Shown here piece after piece: positions 1-9,974 of a stretch of DNA of 64,000 bases. The DNA comes from Phenylobacterium sp. (GTDB lineage: Bacteria > Pseudomonadota > Alphaproteobacteria > Caulobacterales > Caulobacteraceae): positions 1-64,000 of the forward strand of contig NZ_JANXWD010000048.1 in NCBI RefSeq assembly GCF_025351295.1. Direction: 5' to 3'. The notes beneath the pieces are model-generated. The model did not search any database. It saw only the letters and a list, made by a program, of their open reading frames with translations, and had not been told where the DNA came from. How positions within the stretch are numbered: position 1 is the first letter of the stretch; every line of letters starts with the position of its first letter. The translations under genes were made by a program, and so were the position numbers.

Positions 1-75
1 GGCTTGTTCGCGGGACCCATCGATACGCTCGCGCGACGGTCGGGATGGGTCCCGCGGACAAGCCGCGGGATGACG
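1..75. repeat. Palindromic intergenic repeat (CCCGCGG...GGATGACG type)
   Basis: The segment has inverted ends: a GGCTTGT-CGCGGGACCCAT arm faces an ATGGGTCCCGCGGACAAGCC arm, followed by CGCGGGATGACG. A shorter relative (CCCGCGGCTTGTCCGCGGG) lies at 37496-37523 before leuC. It lies just downstream of the transketolase stop, so it may also end transcription. The left edge is cut by the window. Confidence 0.6.
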
Positions 76-94
76 TATCTCTATAAGTCCGGCT

Positions 95-2062
95 TCAGAG
101 CTTCGCCTTCGCCGCGGCGGCCACAGCTTCGGCGGTGATGCCGAAGTGCTTGTAGAGCACCTCGGCGGGGGCGCTGGCGCCGAAGCCGGTCATGCCGATG
201 AAGGCGCCGCCCTCGCCGATGAAGCGTTCCCAGCCCATGCGGATGCCCACGTCCACGGCGACCCGGACGTCGGTCTCGCCGATGACCTGGGCCTGGTAGT
301 CGGCCGGCTGGGCGTCGAACAGCTCCCAGCAGGGGGTGGAGACCACGCGGGCGCCGATGCCCTGGGTTTCCAGCAGCTCGCGGGCGGCGAGCGCCAGCGA
401 GACCTCGGTCCCGCAGGCGAAGATCGTCACCTGGGCCGGGTGGCCGGCGGCGGCCAGCTGGTAGGCGCCTCGGGCCGACAGGCTCTCGCCGGCGACCGTG
501 CGGGCGGCGGGGACCTTCTGGCGCGACAGCACCATCACCGACGGTGTCGCGCGGCTCTCCAGGGCCAGTTTCCAGCACTCGGCGGCCTCCACCCCGTCGG
601 CGGGGCGGAAGACGTTGAGGTTGGGGATCGCGCGCAGGCTGGCGACATGCTCCACCGGCTGGTGGGTGGGCCCGTCCTCGCCGACCCCGATCGAGTCGTG
701 GGTCATCACATGGATCACCCGCACGCCCATCAGCGCGCCCAGGCGGATCGCCGGGCGGCTGTAGTCGGAGAAGACCAGGAAGGTCCCGGAATAGGGGATC
801 ACCCCGCCGTGCAGGGCCATGCCGTTCATCGCCGCCGCCATGCCGAACTCGCGCACGCCATAGTGCACGTAGCGGCCCTCGTAGCCGGGAGCGTCGAAGG
901 CCCGCATGCCCTTGACGATGGTGATGTTGGAGCCGGTCAGGTCCGCCGAGCCGCCGACCATCTCGGGGATCGCCGGGACCAGTCGGTCCAAGGCCGCGCC
1001 GGAGTGCTGGCGGGTGGCGAGCGCCGGCCGGTCTGCGGCGGCGGTCTCGATCAGGGCGTCGATCTCCGCGAAGGCGTGCGCCGGCAGGTCGCCGGCCATG
1101 GCGCGTTCGAAATCGGCCTTCTGGTTGGAGGCGGCGAGCCCGGCCTCCCAGGCCTTGCGCACCCGCGCGCCGCGGCGGCCGGCGGCGCGCCAGGGCCTGA
1201 GCACCTCGTCGGGGATGACGAACGGCTCGGCGGTCCAGCCCATGGCGGTGCGCGCTTCGGCGATCTGGTCGTCGAACAGGGTGTAGCCGTGGCTGTGGGG
1301 GTCGCCTTCCTTCGAGCCGGCGCCTTTGGAGATCAGGGTCTTGCAGGCGATCATCGTCGGGCGGTCCTGCTTCACGGCCCAGCGCATCGCGGCGGCGATC
1401 TTGCCGGTGTCGTGGCCGTCCACCGCCTTGACCGCCCAGCCGGCCGCCTTGAAACGCGCCAGCTGATCGCCGGTCTCGGAGATCGTCGCCACGCCATCGA
1501 TGGTGGTGTTGTTGTCGTCGAACAGCACCGTCAGCTTGCTGAGCTTCAGCCGGCCTGCCAGGCTGATCGCCTCATGGCTGACGCCCTCCATCAGGCAGCC
1601 GTCGCCGGCCACCACCCAGGTGCGGTGGTCGACCAGGGCGTCGCCGAAGCGGGCGTTCACATGCCGCTCGGCCATCGCCATGCCGACGGCGGTGGCCAGG
1701 CCCTGGCCCAGCGGCCCGGTGGTGGTCTCGACGCCCGGGGTGTGGCCGTACTCCGGATGGCCCGGGGTGTTGGAGCCCAGCTGCCGGAAGGCCTTGATCT
1801 GCGCCATCGTCACCGCCTCCACCCCGTTCAGGTGCAGGAGCGCATAGAGCAGCATCGAGCCGTGGCCCGCCGACAGCACGAAGCGGTCGCGATCATGCCA
1901 GTCCGGCCGCGCGGCGTCGTACTTCAGGAATTTCGTGAACAGCACGGTGGCCACGTCGGCCATGCCCATCGGCATGCCCTGGTGGCCGGACCTGGCCTTG
2001 TGGACCGCGTCCATCGAGAGCACGCGGATGGCGTCGGCCATGGTCTTGAGCGGCGCAGGCAT
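95..2062 (-). CDS. tkt: Transketolase
   Basis: Thiamine-diphosphate enzyme moving two-carbon ketol units in the non-oxidative pentose phosphate pathway, in the cytoplasm. The 655-residue length fits the family (about 660). Near the N-terminus [12 protein letters not shown] is the conserved substrate/cofactor region. [13 protein letters not shown] is the ThDP-binding GDG motif. The pyrimidine domain carries [16 protein letters not shown], and [21 protein letters not shown] is the classic transketolase signature. The open frame runs further upstream, but that part reads as the antisense of the opposite-strand zauP gene. The ATG at 2062 is preceded by GGAACCTCCG and gives the usual N-terminus [19 protein letters not shown]. 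It is divergent from zauP. The identification is secure. Confidence 0.97.
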   Translation of the reverse strand: MPAPLKTMADAIRVLSMDAVHKARSGHQGMPMGMADVATVLFTKFLKYDAARPDWHDRDRFVLSAGHGSMLLYALLHLNGVEAVTMAQIKAFRQLGSNTPGHPEYGHTPGVETTTGPLGQGLATAVGMAMAERHVNARFGDALVDHRTWVVAGDGCLMEGVSHEAISLAGRLKLSKLTVLFDDNNTTIDGVATISETGDQLARFKAAGWAVKAVDGHDTGKIAAAMRWAVKQDRPTMIACKTLISKGAGSKEGDPHSHGYTLFDDQIAEARTAMGWTAEPFVIPDEVLRPWRAAGRRGARVRKAWEAGLAASNQKADFERAMAGDLPAHAFAEIDALIETAAADRPALATRQHSGAALDRLVPAIPEMVGGSADLTGSNITIVKGMRAFDAPGYEGRYVHYGVREFGMAAAMNGMALHGGVIPYSGTFLVFSDYSRPAIRLGALMGVRVIHVMTHDSIGVGEDGPTHQPVEHVASLRAIPNLNVFRPADGVEAAECWKLALESRATPSVMVLSRQKVPAARTVAGESLSARGAYQLAAAGHPAQVTIFACGTEVSLALAARELLETQGIGARVVSTPCWELFDAQPADYQAQVIGETDVRVAVDVGIRMGWERFIGEGGAFIGMTGFGASAPAEVLYKHFGITAEAVAAAAKAKL

Positions 2063-2200
2063 CGGAGGTTCAGCCCCTTCTGGCGAGGAATTGTGGGCCG
2101 CCTCGCACGCGGGGGCGCAAGGGTCAAGAAATCCGCCCGGGATGTCCCCAGACTCCGCGACGCAGGCTATAGAGCCCCCGACGGCCTTTGGAGGATGCGG

Positions 2201-2470
2201 ATGAGCCAAGGCGAGAGCGCGCTGGAGCTGGCGGCGAAGCGGCTGGAGAGCGCGATCCACGTGCTGGAGCAGCGGCTGGGCCAGAAGCTGCGCGACGCCG
2301 GCGCCGAGATGGGCGGCCTGTTCGACCAGGACCGCGCCAAGCTGGCCGCCGAGCTGGACCAGGCCAGGGCCCGCGAGCGGGAGCTGGAGGAGGCGGGCGC
2401 CCAGGCCTCCGTCGCCCTGGGCCGCGCCATCCAGGAAATCCGCGCCGCGCTCAACGGACAGGAGGCCTAG
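2201..2470 (+). CDS. zauP: ZapA-upstream coiled-coil protein ZauP (DUF4164-like)
   Basis: An 89-residue, almost wholly charged and helical protein ([21 protein letters not shown], later [24 protein letters not shown]) with heptad-like spacing, hence a predicted coiled coil with no membrane segment. Its stop is four bases before the zapA ATG, so the two are surely cotranscribed. In Caulobacter the small coiled-coil protein encoded just upstream of zapA (ZauP) pairs with ZapA to focus the Z-ring. Position and composition match that description. Two ATGs are possible; 2201 is chosen because GGAGG at 2190-2194 is correctly spaced from it but abuts the ATG at 2195. Confidence 0.8.
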   Translation: MSQGESALELAAKRLESAIHVLEQRLGQKLRDAGAEMGGLFDQDRAKLAAELDQARARERELEEAGAQASVALGRAIQEIRAALNGQEA

Positions 2471-2474
2471 ACCC

Positions 2475-2807
2475 ATGGCCCAGATCAATGTCGACGTGAA
2501 CGGCCGGCCCTATGCCGTCGGCTGCGAGGACGGCCAGGAGCCGCACCTGCAGGAACTGGCGAAGATGTTCGACCATCAGGTGCGCCAGGTGTCGCAGGAC
2601 ATGGGCCAGCTGGGCGACACCCGCCTGTTCCTGATGGGCGCCCTGATGCTGGCCGACGAACTCTACGACGCCAAGAACCGGCTGGCCGCGATGCAGGCCG
2701 AGGTCGCCCGGCTCGAGGCCGACCGCGTGCGGATCGAGGGCCGCGCGGTGGGCGCGCTGGACGCGGCGGCGTCGCGGATCGAGCGGCTGGCGGCGAGCGA
2801 CGCTTAG
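2475..2807 (+). CDS. zapA: Cell division protein ZapA
   Basis: A cytosolic FtsZ-ring-associated protein of 110 residues, the normal size. The N-terminal globular part opens [16 protein letters not shown] and continues to [18 protein letters not shown], the ZapA head. [18 protein letters not shown] leads into a C-terminal coiled coil rich in Ala, Glu and Arg. It follows zauP by four bases, and its stop overlaps the last codon and stop of the opposite-strand desaturase gene by four bases. In many proteobacteria the next genes are 6S RNA and the folate cyclo-ligase. Here two opposite-strand genes separate zapA from those. Confidence 0.95.
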   Translation: MAQINVDVNGRPYAVGCEDGQEPHLQELAKMFDHQVRQVSQDMGQLGDTRLFLMGALMLADELYDAKNRLAAMQAEVARLEADRVRIEGRAVGALDAAASRIERLAASDA

Positions 2808-3838
2808 CGCTTCATCCGCATCCGGCCCAGCAGTCGTCCCAGGGCCGGGAACAGCTCGCGTTGTTCGACCTGGCGGTAGGCGTGGTCGGCCGGCAGGGCC
2901 TCCACCAGCCGCCGGTGGGCGGTTCCCAGGTTGTGGTAGGGCAGGCGCGGCATCAGGTGGTGCAGGGCGTGGTAGCGCAGGCCCACCGGCGCCCAGAGGA
3001 ACGGCAGCATGGCCGGCGGCGGCACGTTCACCGTGTCGAGGAACTGGTCCAGCACTGCCATCGGCTCGCCGTCGTTCTCCCAGGCGTGGGCGACGGCGGT
3101 GCGCAGCTGGTTCAGGAAGGTCATCAGGCCGAAGATCACCGCGGCGATGACCAGGGCGCGGACCGGGATGACCCCCTGGATCGTCAAGGCGATCACCGCC
3201 CAGCTCCACAGCCAGGCGCCCACTTCCTGGGCCAGCCACGGCGTGCTGCGGGCGCGCTGGAAATCCTCTCGGGAGAAGCCGAGGTTGATCACCATCCCCG
3301 AGGTCTTGGCGATCACGAGGCGGCGCAGCGGCGGGAACAGGAAGCTGAGCGGGGCCAGCACCGCGAAGCGCAACACCACCCCCGCCGGCGCCAGCAGGGC
3401 GATACCCAGGAACGCCGCCAGCTCGTGCGGCGGGCGGCGCGCCAGCGGATGGTACTCCGGGTCGCGCGCGGTGCCGTAGCGGTCCTTGGCGTGGTGCAGG
3501 ATGTGGACGCCCTCATACAGCAGCGACGGCGTCAGGAAGGGCACGCCGATCAGTACGTTCCAGGCGAAGTGGAAGCCCGGCACGTCGTCGCGCCGCAGGT
3601 GGGTCAGCTCATGGATGAAGCTGATGCCGCGATAAAGCGACAGCACGCAGACCACGCCGGCCAGCACCGCCCAGCCGGCCGAGGGGCTGGCGGTGGCGAC
3701 GAACAGGCTGAGCCAGGTCACCGCCGCCGTCACCAGCAGGTCCGCCCAGTAGACGCGTGGATTGGCGCGCGCCAGGTCGCGGGCCAGTTCGTTGGCCTGG
3801 CGGGCGAGACTGAGTTCGGTTTCGGCGGCGACGCTCAC
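2804..3838 (-). CDS. Membrane fatty acid desaturase
   Basis: A 344-residue integral membrane di-iron enzyme that would introduce a double bond into an acyl chain. Three histidine clusters are visible: HELTH (about residues 76-80), HILHH (about 112-116) and HALHHL (about 295). They sit between hydrophobic blocks such as LLVTAAVTWLSLFVA, VIALTIQGVIPV and ALVIAAVIFGLMTFL. The substrate and regiochemistry cannot be read from the sequence. The gene converges on zapA, overlapping it by four bases, and follows the serine hydrolase on the same strand about 70 bases away. Confidence 0.88.
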   Translation of the reverse strand: MSVAAETELSLARQANELARDLARANPRVYWADLLVTAAVTWLSLFVATASPSAGWAVLAGVVCVLSLYRGISFIHELTHLRRDDVPGFHFAWNVLIGVPFLTPSLLYEGVHILHHAKDRYGTARDPEYHPLARRPPHELAAFLGIALLAPAGVVLRFAVLAPLSFLFPPLRRLVIAKTSGMVINLGFSREDFQRARSTPWLAQEVGAWLWSWAVIALTIQGVIPVRALVIAAVIFGLMTFLNQLRTAVAHAWENDGEPMAVLDQFLDTVNVPPPAMLPFLWAPVGLRYHALHHLMPRLPYHNLGTAHRRLVEALPADHAYRQVEQRELFPALGRLLGRMRMKR

Positions 3839-3908
3839 GCGGTCTTCATACCCTGATCGTGAGCCGCAGACTTAGGGTTTGAATGTCGCGGGCGAAAGGC
3901 GCCCGGCC

Positions 3909-5045
3909 TCAGTCGGCGTAGACCGCCTGCTCGAACGCCCCGAAAACGCCCAGCATGGCCGGGTCGGCGAAGGGCAGGAACTGGGCGAACAGGACGCCCG
4001 CCACGCCGCTCGCCGGATCGGCCCAATAGTAGCAGTTGGCCAGGCCGCCCCACGCCAGGCTGCCGGCGCGGCGGCCGCCCGCAAGGTCGGCCTCGTTGCG
4101 CAGGAAGCCGAGCGTGTGGGTCTTGGGCGTTCCGGGCATCGGCCGGAAGTCGTAGCTGAGCGGCGGCGCGGAGGTGGTGAGATCGCCGGCCGAGCCGACC
4201 CGGGTCTCGCTCGCACGCAGCATCTCCAGGGCCTGGGGGCCAAACACGCCACCGCCATCGGCCGCCAGCACGGCCCGCAGGAACGTCAGGTAGTCACCCG
4301 CAGTCGAGAAGAGGCCGCCGCCGCCGTAAAGCGCCGGCGGGGTCGGAAACCGCCCCGCCGTGGCCAGGGCGCCGTCCGCCCCCCGGGCGTGCATGCCCAC
4401 CAGCCGCGCCGATCGCGCCGCGTCGGGCTCGAAGCCGGTGTCGGCCATGCCGAGCGGCCCAAGGATATGGTCGGCGAAGTATTCGGGCAGGCTCTGGCCG
4501 CTGGCCGCCTCGATCAGCCAGCCGGCCGCGTCGATGCCGACGCCGTACTGCCAGTCCTCGCCCGGATCGAAGACCAGCCGCGGCGCGGTCGTGAGGGTCC
4601 CCCCCAGGCTCTCGCCGGTCGCGGCGAAGTAGCGCGCGAGATCGCCGTGGAAGAAGTCGTAGGCCAGGCCCGAGGTGTGGGTCAGCAGCGTGCGCAGGGT
4701 GACCGGCTGGCGCGCCGGCCGCAGGCGGGGCGCGCCGTCGGCCCCGAAGCCGTCGAGCACCTGGGGCGACGCCAGCGCCGGGAGCCGGGTCCCGACCGGC
4801 TCGTCCAGGTCGAGCATCCCGCGCTCGACCAGCTGCAGCGCCGCGGCCGAGGTGATCGCCTTGGTGCACGAGGCGATCCAGAAGAGCGCGCCGGGGTCCA
4901 TCGGCGTGGGGTCCGCCAGGCCGCGCGCGCCGGCCGCCAGATGGCTGGCGGTCCCGTCGGGCCAGGCGACCGCGGCGGTCAGGCCGGGCGCAATCCCCTC
5001 GGCCACGGCCTTGTCCAGGATGGCCTGAAGCTGCTGCGACGCCAT
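3909..5045 (-). CDS. Serine hydrolase, beta-lactamase/esterase class C fold
   Basis: A 378-residue protein of the penicillin-binding-protein-like serine hydrolase superfamily. The nucleophile motif SxxK is seen as SCTK at about residues 59-62 (FWIASCTKAITSAAALQLV). TLRTLLTHTSGLAYDF is the typical following helix and loop. There is no obvious signal peptide, which favours a cytoplasmic esterase/transpeptidase-like role over a secreted beta-lactamase. The substrate is unknown. A second, only distantly similar family member lies at 49057-50190. Confidence 0.87.
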   Translation of the reverse strand: MASQQLQAILDKAVAEGIAPGLTAAVAWPDGTASHLAAGARGLADPTPMDPGALFWIASCTKAITSAAALQLVERGMLDLDEPVGTRLPALASPQVLDGFGADGAPRLRPARQPVTLRTLLTHTSGLAYDFFHGDLARYFAATGESLGGTLTTAPRLVFDPGEDWQYGVGIDAAGWLIEAASGQSLPEYFADHILGPLGMADTGFEPDAARSARLVGMHARGADGALATAGRFPTPPALYGGGGLFSTAGDYLTFLRAVLAADGGGVFGPQALEMLRASETRVGSAGDLTTSAPPLSYDFRPMPGTPKTHTLGFLRNEADLAGGRRAGSLAWGGLANCYYWADPASGVAGVLFAQFLPFADPAMLGVFGAFEQAVYAD

Positions 5046-5109
5046 GATCCCTCCATAGCGCTTGAGACTGGACCCGCGCCGCCCTACCTTAGGGATGGCG
5101 GGTCTGCTG

Positions 5110-5278
5110 CGGCCCTCGTCGAAGGCGACATATTCCAGCGACCTTAATTCACCTCTAGGGAGCTGTCCCTGACCGGGATCGTGGTCCCGGACACACGGCG
5201 CCCACCTGTCACTAACAGGTCGAGGGAATGAAACAGTCCTTCACGGTCCTCGCGGCGCCGCCACCCGTCTTCCGCTAA
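5110..5278 (+). ncRNA. ssrS: Probable 6S RNA
   Basis: The 241-base space before the folate cyclo-ligase gene has no open frame but is rich in paired segments. AGGGA/TCCCT is at 5157-5170, CCGGGA/TCCCGG at 5173-5190 and ACCTGT/ACAGGT at 5204-5220. An outer CGGCGCC (5196-5202) pairs with GGCGCCG (5254-5260). In proteobacteria the 6S RNA gene lies directly upstream of 5-formyltetrahydrofolate cyclo-ligase and downstream of zapA, so position supports 6S RNA, the regulator of housekeeping RNA polymerase. The ends given are approximate. I could not confirm the long bulged hairpin, so this is a position-plus-structure call. Confidence 0.55.
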
Positions 5279-5286
5279 AGGGAGGC

Positions 5287-5835
5287 GTGGACCCCAAGGC
5301 CGCCCTCCGCGCCGAGATGCGCACGCGCCGGCGCCGGCTGGCCGTCGAGGCGCCCGATGCCGCCGAACGGGCCGCGGCGAACCTGCCCGCCAACGGCTGG
5401 CCGGACATCGAGGTCTACGGCCTCTACCACCCGGTCGGCTCCGAACTCGACCCCACCCCGATTCGCCTCAAGACCGGCCGGCGCGCCCTGCCGGTGGTGG
5501 TGTCGCCGGACGCGCCGCTGGTGTTCCGACTGCACGGGCCCAACGATCCCCTGACGCCGGACGCCCTGGGCATCCCGGCGCCGACGGCCGCCGCGCCGCA
5601 GGTCTGGCCGGATATCGTCTTCGCGCCCCTGCTGGCCTTCGACCGGCGCGGCGGGCGGCTGGGGCAGGGCGGCGGCCACTACGACCGGACCATCGCCGAC
5701 CTGCGGGCGCGCAAGGCCGTGCTTGTGATCGGCCTGGCCTACGCCGGCCAGGAGGTCGACGACATTCCGATGGCGCCGCACGACCAGCGGCTGGACGCCA
5801 TTCTGACAGAGACGGCCTATGTCCCGGTCCGCTAG
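5287..5835 (+). CDS. 5-formyltetrahydrofolate cyclo-ligase
   Basis: A 182-residue ATP-dependent enzyme that converts 5-formyl-THF to 5,10-methenyl-THF. The N-terminal LRAEMRTRRRRL basic helix and the C-terminal signature FDRRGGRLGQGGGHYDRTIADL (phosphate-binding loop, about residues 118-139) are diagnostic. The start is a GTG only one base after GGAGG. The closeness is unusual, but no better start gives the family N-terminus MDPKAALRAEMRTRRR. It follows the probable 6S RNA and is nine bases ahead of the YmdB-like gene, so an operon is likely. Confidence 0.93.
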   Translation: MDPKAALRAEMRTRRRRLAVEAPDAAERAAANLPANGWPDIEVYGLYHPVGSELDPTPIRLKTGRRALPVVVSPDAPLVFRLHGPNDPLTPDALGIPAPTAAAPQVWPDIVFAPLLAFDRRGGRLGQGGGHYDRTIADLRARKAVLVIGLAYAGQEVDDIPMAPHDQRLDAILTETAYVPVR

Positions 5836-5844
5836 AGGAACCCG

Positions 5845-6681
5845 ATGAGGTTCGCTTTTTTCGGAGACGTGGTCGGGCGGTCGGGTCGTGAGGGGCTGGC
5901 CGAACACCTGCCGGGCCTGCGCCGCGTGCTCGACCTGGAATTCGTCATCGTCAACGCCGAGAACGCCGCCGCCGGCTTCGGGATCACCGAAAGCACGGCG
6001 CGCGAGCTGTTCGAGGCCGGGGCCGACTGCCTGACCCTGGGCAACCACTCCTGGGACCAGAAGGAGGCAATGACCTACATCGTCCGCGAGCCCCGGCTGA
6101 TCCGCCCGCTGAACTACTCCGCCTTCTCCGCCGCCCCGGGCCGCGGCTCCCAGCTGTTCACCACCCAGGCCGGCAAGCAGATCCTGGTGATCAACCTGCT
6201 GGGCCGGGTGCACATGGATGCGCTCGACGACCCGTTCGCGGCGGTCGACAAGGAGCTGGAGGCCTGTCCGCTCGGCGCCGTGGCAGACGCCATCGTGGTC
6301 GACATGCATGCCGAGGCGACGTCCGAGAAGATGGCCATGGGCCACTTCTGCGACGCCCGCGCCAGCCTGGTGGTGGGCACCCATACCCACGTCCCCACGG
6401 CCGACTGCCAGATCCTGCCCGGCGGCACCGCCTACCAGACCGACGCCGGGGCCTGCGCCGACTACGACAGCGTGATCGGCAACCAGAAGGAAGAGCCGCT
6501 GCGGCGCTTCACCACCCGCATCCCCGGCGGCCGCTACAAGCCCGCCGAGGGCCCGGCCACGGTCTGCGGGGTCTATGTGGAGACCGACCCGGCGACTGGC
6601 CTGGCGCGGCGCGTCGAGCCCATCCGGGTCGGCGGCCGGCTGACCCAGACCATCCCAAGTGTGGAAACCGCGACGGTTTAG
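5845..6681 (+). CDS. YmdB-type metallophosphoesterase (cyclic-nucleotide phosphodiesterase family)
   Basis: A 278-residue calcineurin-like phosphoesterase of the YmdB/TIGR00282 family, whose Bacillus member hydrolyses 2',3'-cyclic and 3',5'-cyclic nucleotides. Metal-binding motifs appear in order: FFGDVVGRSGREGL at the N-terminus, NAENAAAGFGIT, TLGNHSWDQKE, VVDMHAEATSEKMAMGH and GTHTHVPTADCQILPGGTAYQTD. Full length, no signal peptide. It directly follows the cyclo-ligase gene, the common alphaproteobacterial order. The family call is firm; the natural substrate here is not known. Confidence 0.93.
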   Translation: MRFAFFGDVVGRSGREGLAEHLPGLRRVLDLEFVIVNAENAAAGFGITESTARELFEAGADCLTLGNHSWDQKEAMTYIVREPRLIRPLNYSAFSAAPGRGSQLFTTQAGKQILVINLLGRVHMDALDDPFAAVDKELEACPLGAVADAIVVDMHAEATSEKMAMGHFCDARASLVVGTHTHVPTADCQILPGGTAYQTDAGACADYDSVIGNQKEEPLRRFTTRIPGGRYKPAEGPATVCGVYVETDPATGLARRVEPIRVGGRLTQTIPSVETATV

Positions 6682-6686
6682 CGCCT

Positions 6687-6733
6687 CCTCTCCCCCGAGC
6701 GCAGCGAGAGAGGGAGAGGGTAGGGAGAGGAGA
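6687..6733. repeat. Intergenic repeat, CTCTCCC-rich family (family B)
   Basis: CTCCTCTCCCCCGAGC-GCAGCGAG followed by AGAGGGAGAGGGTAGGGAGAGG forms an imperfect inverted repeat between the convergent YmdB and histidine kinase genes. The same word occurs at 25002-25040 and, in opposite orientation, at 25143-25193. Confidence 0.7.
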
Positions 6734-8461
<1,728 letters not shown>

Positions 8462-8581
8462 GTCCGCGCACCCCCTCGTGCGAAGCCATCCACGTGCTCG
8501 TTGCGACAGCTCGCCGCAACTCTTAGACCCCCAAAGGTGAATCGACCCTTGTTTGGTGAAACAGGTTAGCGGAATTTTCGC

Positions 8582-8637
8582 CCTGCCGCGGACGCTGGCG
8601 GCGAAACCGGGGTCCCCTTTTGCCTGACGCGCTCTAG
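8582..8637. repeat. Degenerate copy of the GGCGAAACCGG...CGCGCTCTAG repeat (family E)
   Basis: GGCGGCGAAACCGGGGTCC-CCTTTTGCC-TGACGCGCTCTAG at 8598-8637 matches the copy at 21211-21264 over most of its length. Elements of this kind are widespread in alphaproteobacterial intergenic spaces. It sits just before the holin-like gene. Confidence 0.6.
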
Positions 8638-8664
8638 GTTGCCGGCGGGATCCAGGAGCCGCAG

Positions 8665-9018
8665 ATGTTCGCCAAATTCGTCATCCGCGCGGTGTTCGCC
8701 GCGCTGGGCCTGTGGGTGGCCGCGAAGATCGTGCCCGGCATCTACTTCAACAACAACGTCACGCTGGTGATCGCCGCGGTGCTGCTGGGCCTGGTCAACG
8801 CCTTCGTGCGGCCGGTGGTGTTCGTCCTGACCCTGCCGCTGACGATCGTCACCCTGGGGCTGTTCCTGCTGGTGGTGAACGCCGCGATGATCGGGCTGGT
8901 GGCGTGGCTGCTGCGCGGCTTCAGTGTCCACGGCCTGCTGGCCGGCATCCTGGCCGCCATCGTCACGGGCGTCGCCAGCTGGATCGGCGGCCTGGCGCTG
9001 CGCGACGACCGCCGCTGA
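8665..9018 (+). CDS. Phage-holin-4-like small membrane protein
   Basis: A 117-residue, very hydrophobic protein with four membrane segments, conserved as the Phage_holin_4_2 (PF04020) family. ARPVVFVLTLP-type positions appear as FVRPVVFVLTLPLTIVTLGLFLLVVNAAM, the family core. Despite the name, members are chromosomal and not linked to phage lysis, and their function is unknown. No phage gene lies nearby. The GGCGGGATCCAGGAGCC leader holds an AGGAG site at a usable distance. It is about 110 bases upstream of the padR gene, with a strong operator between them. Confidence 0.88.
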   Translation: MFAKFVIRAVFAALGLWVAAKIVPGIYFNNNVTLVIAAVLLGLVNAFVRPVVFVLTLPLTIVTLGLFLLVVNAAMIGLVAWLLRGFSVHGLLAGILAAIVTGVASWIGGLALRDDRR

Positions 9019-9044
9019 CGCCACCCGCGTATCGACCCGATTTA

Positions 9045-9124
9045 GATACAGTCGAAAAATCGATTGCCTTCGAATCCGATATCGATGTATCAAAGTTTTA
9101 GACATATCTAAATGGAGTCTAAAA
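9045..9124. promoter_or_regulatory. Palindromic operator/promoter region of the padR gene
   Basis: This AT-rich island stands out from the GC-rich surroundings. It holds a distant inverted pair GATACA (9045-9050) / TGTATC (9086-9091) and two overlapping palindromes: TTTAGACATATCTAAA (9097-9112) and TTTTAGAC (9096-9103) / GTCTAAAA (9117-9124). The last arm ends four bases before the padR ATG, so a bound dimer would block both the promoter and the ribosome site (GGAG, 9114-9117). Autoregulation by the PadR protein is inferred. Confidence 0.65.
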
Positions 9125-9127
9125 CCA

Positions 9128-9709
9128 ATGCACAGACACTTCTTTGAACACGGCTTCCGGCGCGCCCGGCACGCCTGGGGCGGCCACATGGGCCGCCACG
9201 CCGAGGGCCGCGAGGACCATCACGAAGGCCGCCATGAGGGCCGGGGCCGCCGCTACGGCCGGTTCCTGGAGCACGGCGACCTGCGGTTCATCATCCTGGC
9301 CCTGCTCGAGGAGCAGCCGCGCCACGGCTACGAACTGATGAAGGAGCTGGAGGAACGCACCGGCGGCGCCTATCGGCCCTCGCCCGGGGTGGTCTATCCG
9401 ACCCTGGCGCTGCTGGAGGACGAAGGCCTGATCCGCCAGGCGGGCGGCGAGACCGGCCGCAAGTTGTTCGAGCTGACGCCCGAGGGCAAGGCCGAGCTGG
9501 ACAAGAACCGCACCGGCGTCGAGGCGGTGTTCGCCCGGATGGAGGACGCCGCGCGCCACGCCGGCCCCGGCCGCCCGCGCATCGGCCGCGCGATGATGAA
9601 CCTGGGCCTGGCGCTGAAGAACCGCATGTCGCGGCCGGTCACGCCTGAGGACCTCGACCGCATCGTCGGCATGATCGACGACACCGCCTCGGCGATCGAG
9701 CGGAGCTGA
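9128..9709 (+). CDS. PadR-family transcriptional regulator
   Basis: A 193-residue winged-helix DNA-binding protein. The PadR domain is clear: LRFIILALLEEQPRHGYELMKELEERTGG (helices 1-2), then YRPSPGVVYPTLALLEDEGLI (recognition helix and wing). It is preceded by about 50 residues rich in His, Arg and Gly (HMGRHAEGREDHHEGRHEGRG), which could bind metal or be a flexible tail. The C-terminal region ends VTPEDLDRIVGMIDDTASAIE. A longer upstream frame overlaps the holin-like gene, but ATG 9128 follows GGAG and the operator. The ligand is unknown; many PadR genes autorepress and control an adjacent exporter, and none is seen here. Confidence 0.9.
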   Translation: MHRHFFEHGFRRARHAWGGHMGRHAEGREDHHEGRHEGRGRRYGRFLEHGDLRFIILALLEEQPRHGYELMKELEERTGGAYRPSPGVVYPTLALLEDEGLIRQAGGETGRKLFELTPEGKAELDKNRTGVEAVFARMEDAARHAGPGRPRIGRAMMNLGLALKNRMSRPVTPEDLDRIVGMIDDTASAIERS

Positions 9710-9733
9710 ACCAGGGGCGCCCAGAACCTCTCT

Positions 9734-9879
9734 GTGTCATTCCGGTTCTGGCGCAAGCCGGAGACCGGGACCCATCCTCGCCGAATGCGCCATCGAAAGC
9801 GCGGCGGCGCCGTCGGTCCTCCCCACGATCTGGCGCTGATGGGTCCCGGTCTTCGCGTTCCGCGAAACCGGGATGACAC
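9734..9879. repeat. Long palindromic repeat, GTGTCATCCCGGTT ends (family A)
   Basis: The ends are inverted copies: GTGTCATTCCGGTT at the left and AACCGGGATGACAC at the right. Inner arms GACCGGGACCCAT and ATGGGTCCCGGTC also pair. A related copy is at 28098-28246. It fills most of the padR-dapF space. The right end is followed by a T-run (CCCTTTTTATCG), so the right arm could act as a terminator. Confidence 0.75.
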
Positions 9880-9974
9880 CCTTTTTATCGTATGGCCCCC
9901 CATCATCGCCTGGCTCAGCGAAGCCCCATCTCCCGTCGTGCGCAACGGGCGGTTCTCGCCTATATGCGGCCCTC

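Noticed and set aside
146..2470. A 774-codon plus-strand frame covering transketolase
   Set aside because: Only the last 89 codons (zauP) are real. The rest is the antisense of transketolase, with Gly/Arg/Ala-rich, low-information translation.
2451..3239. Long minus-strand frame over zapA and desaturase
   Set aside because: Pro/Gly/Arg-rich with no motif, overlapping two certain genes in another frame.
8665..9018. Holin-like gene as sign of a prophage
   Set aside because: The PF04020-type family is chromosomal and no other phage gene is nearby.
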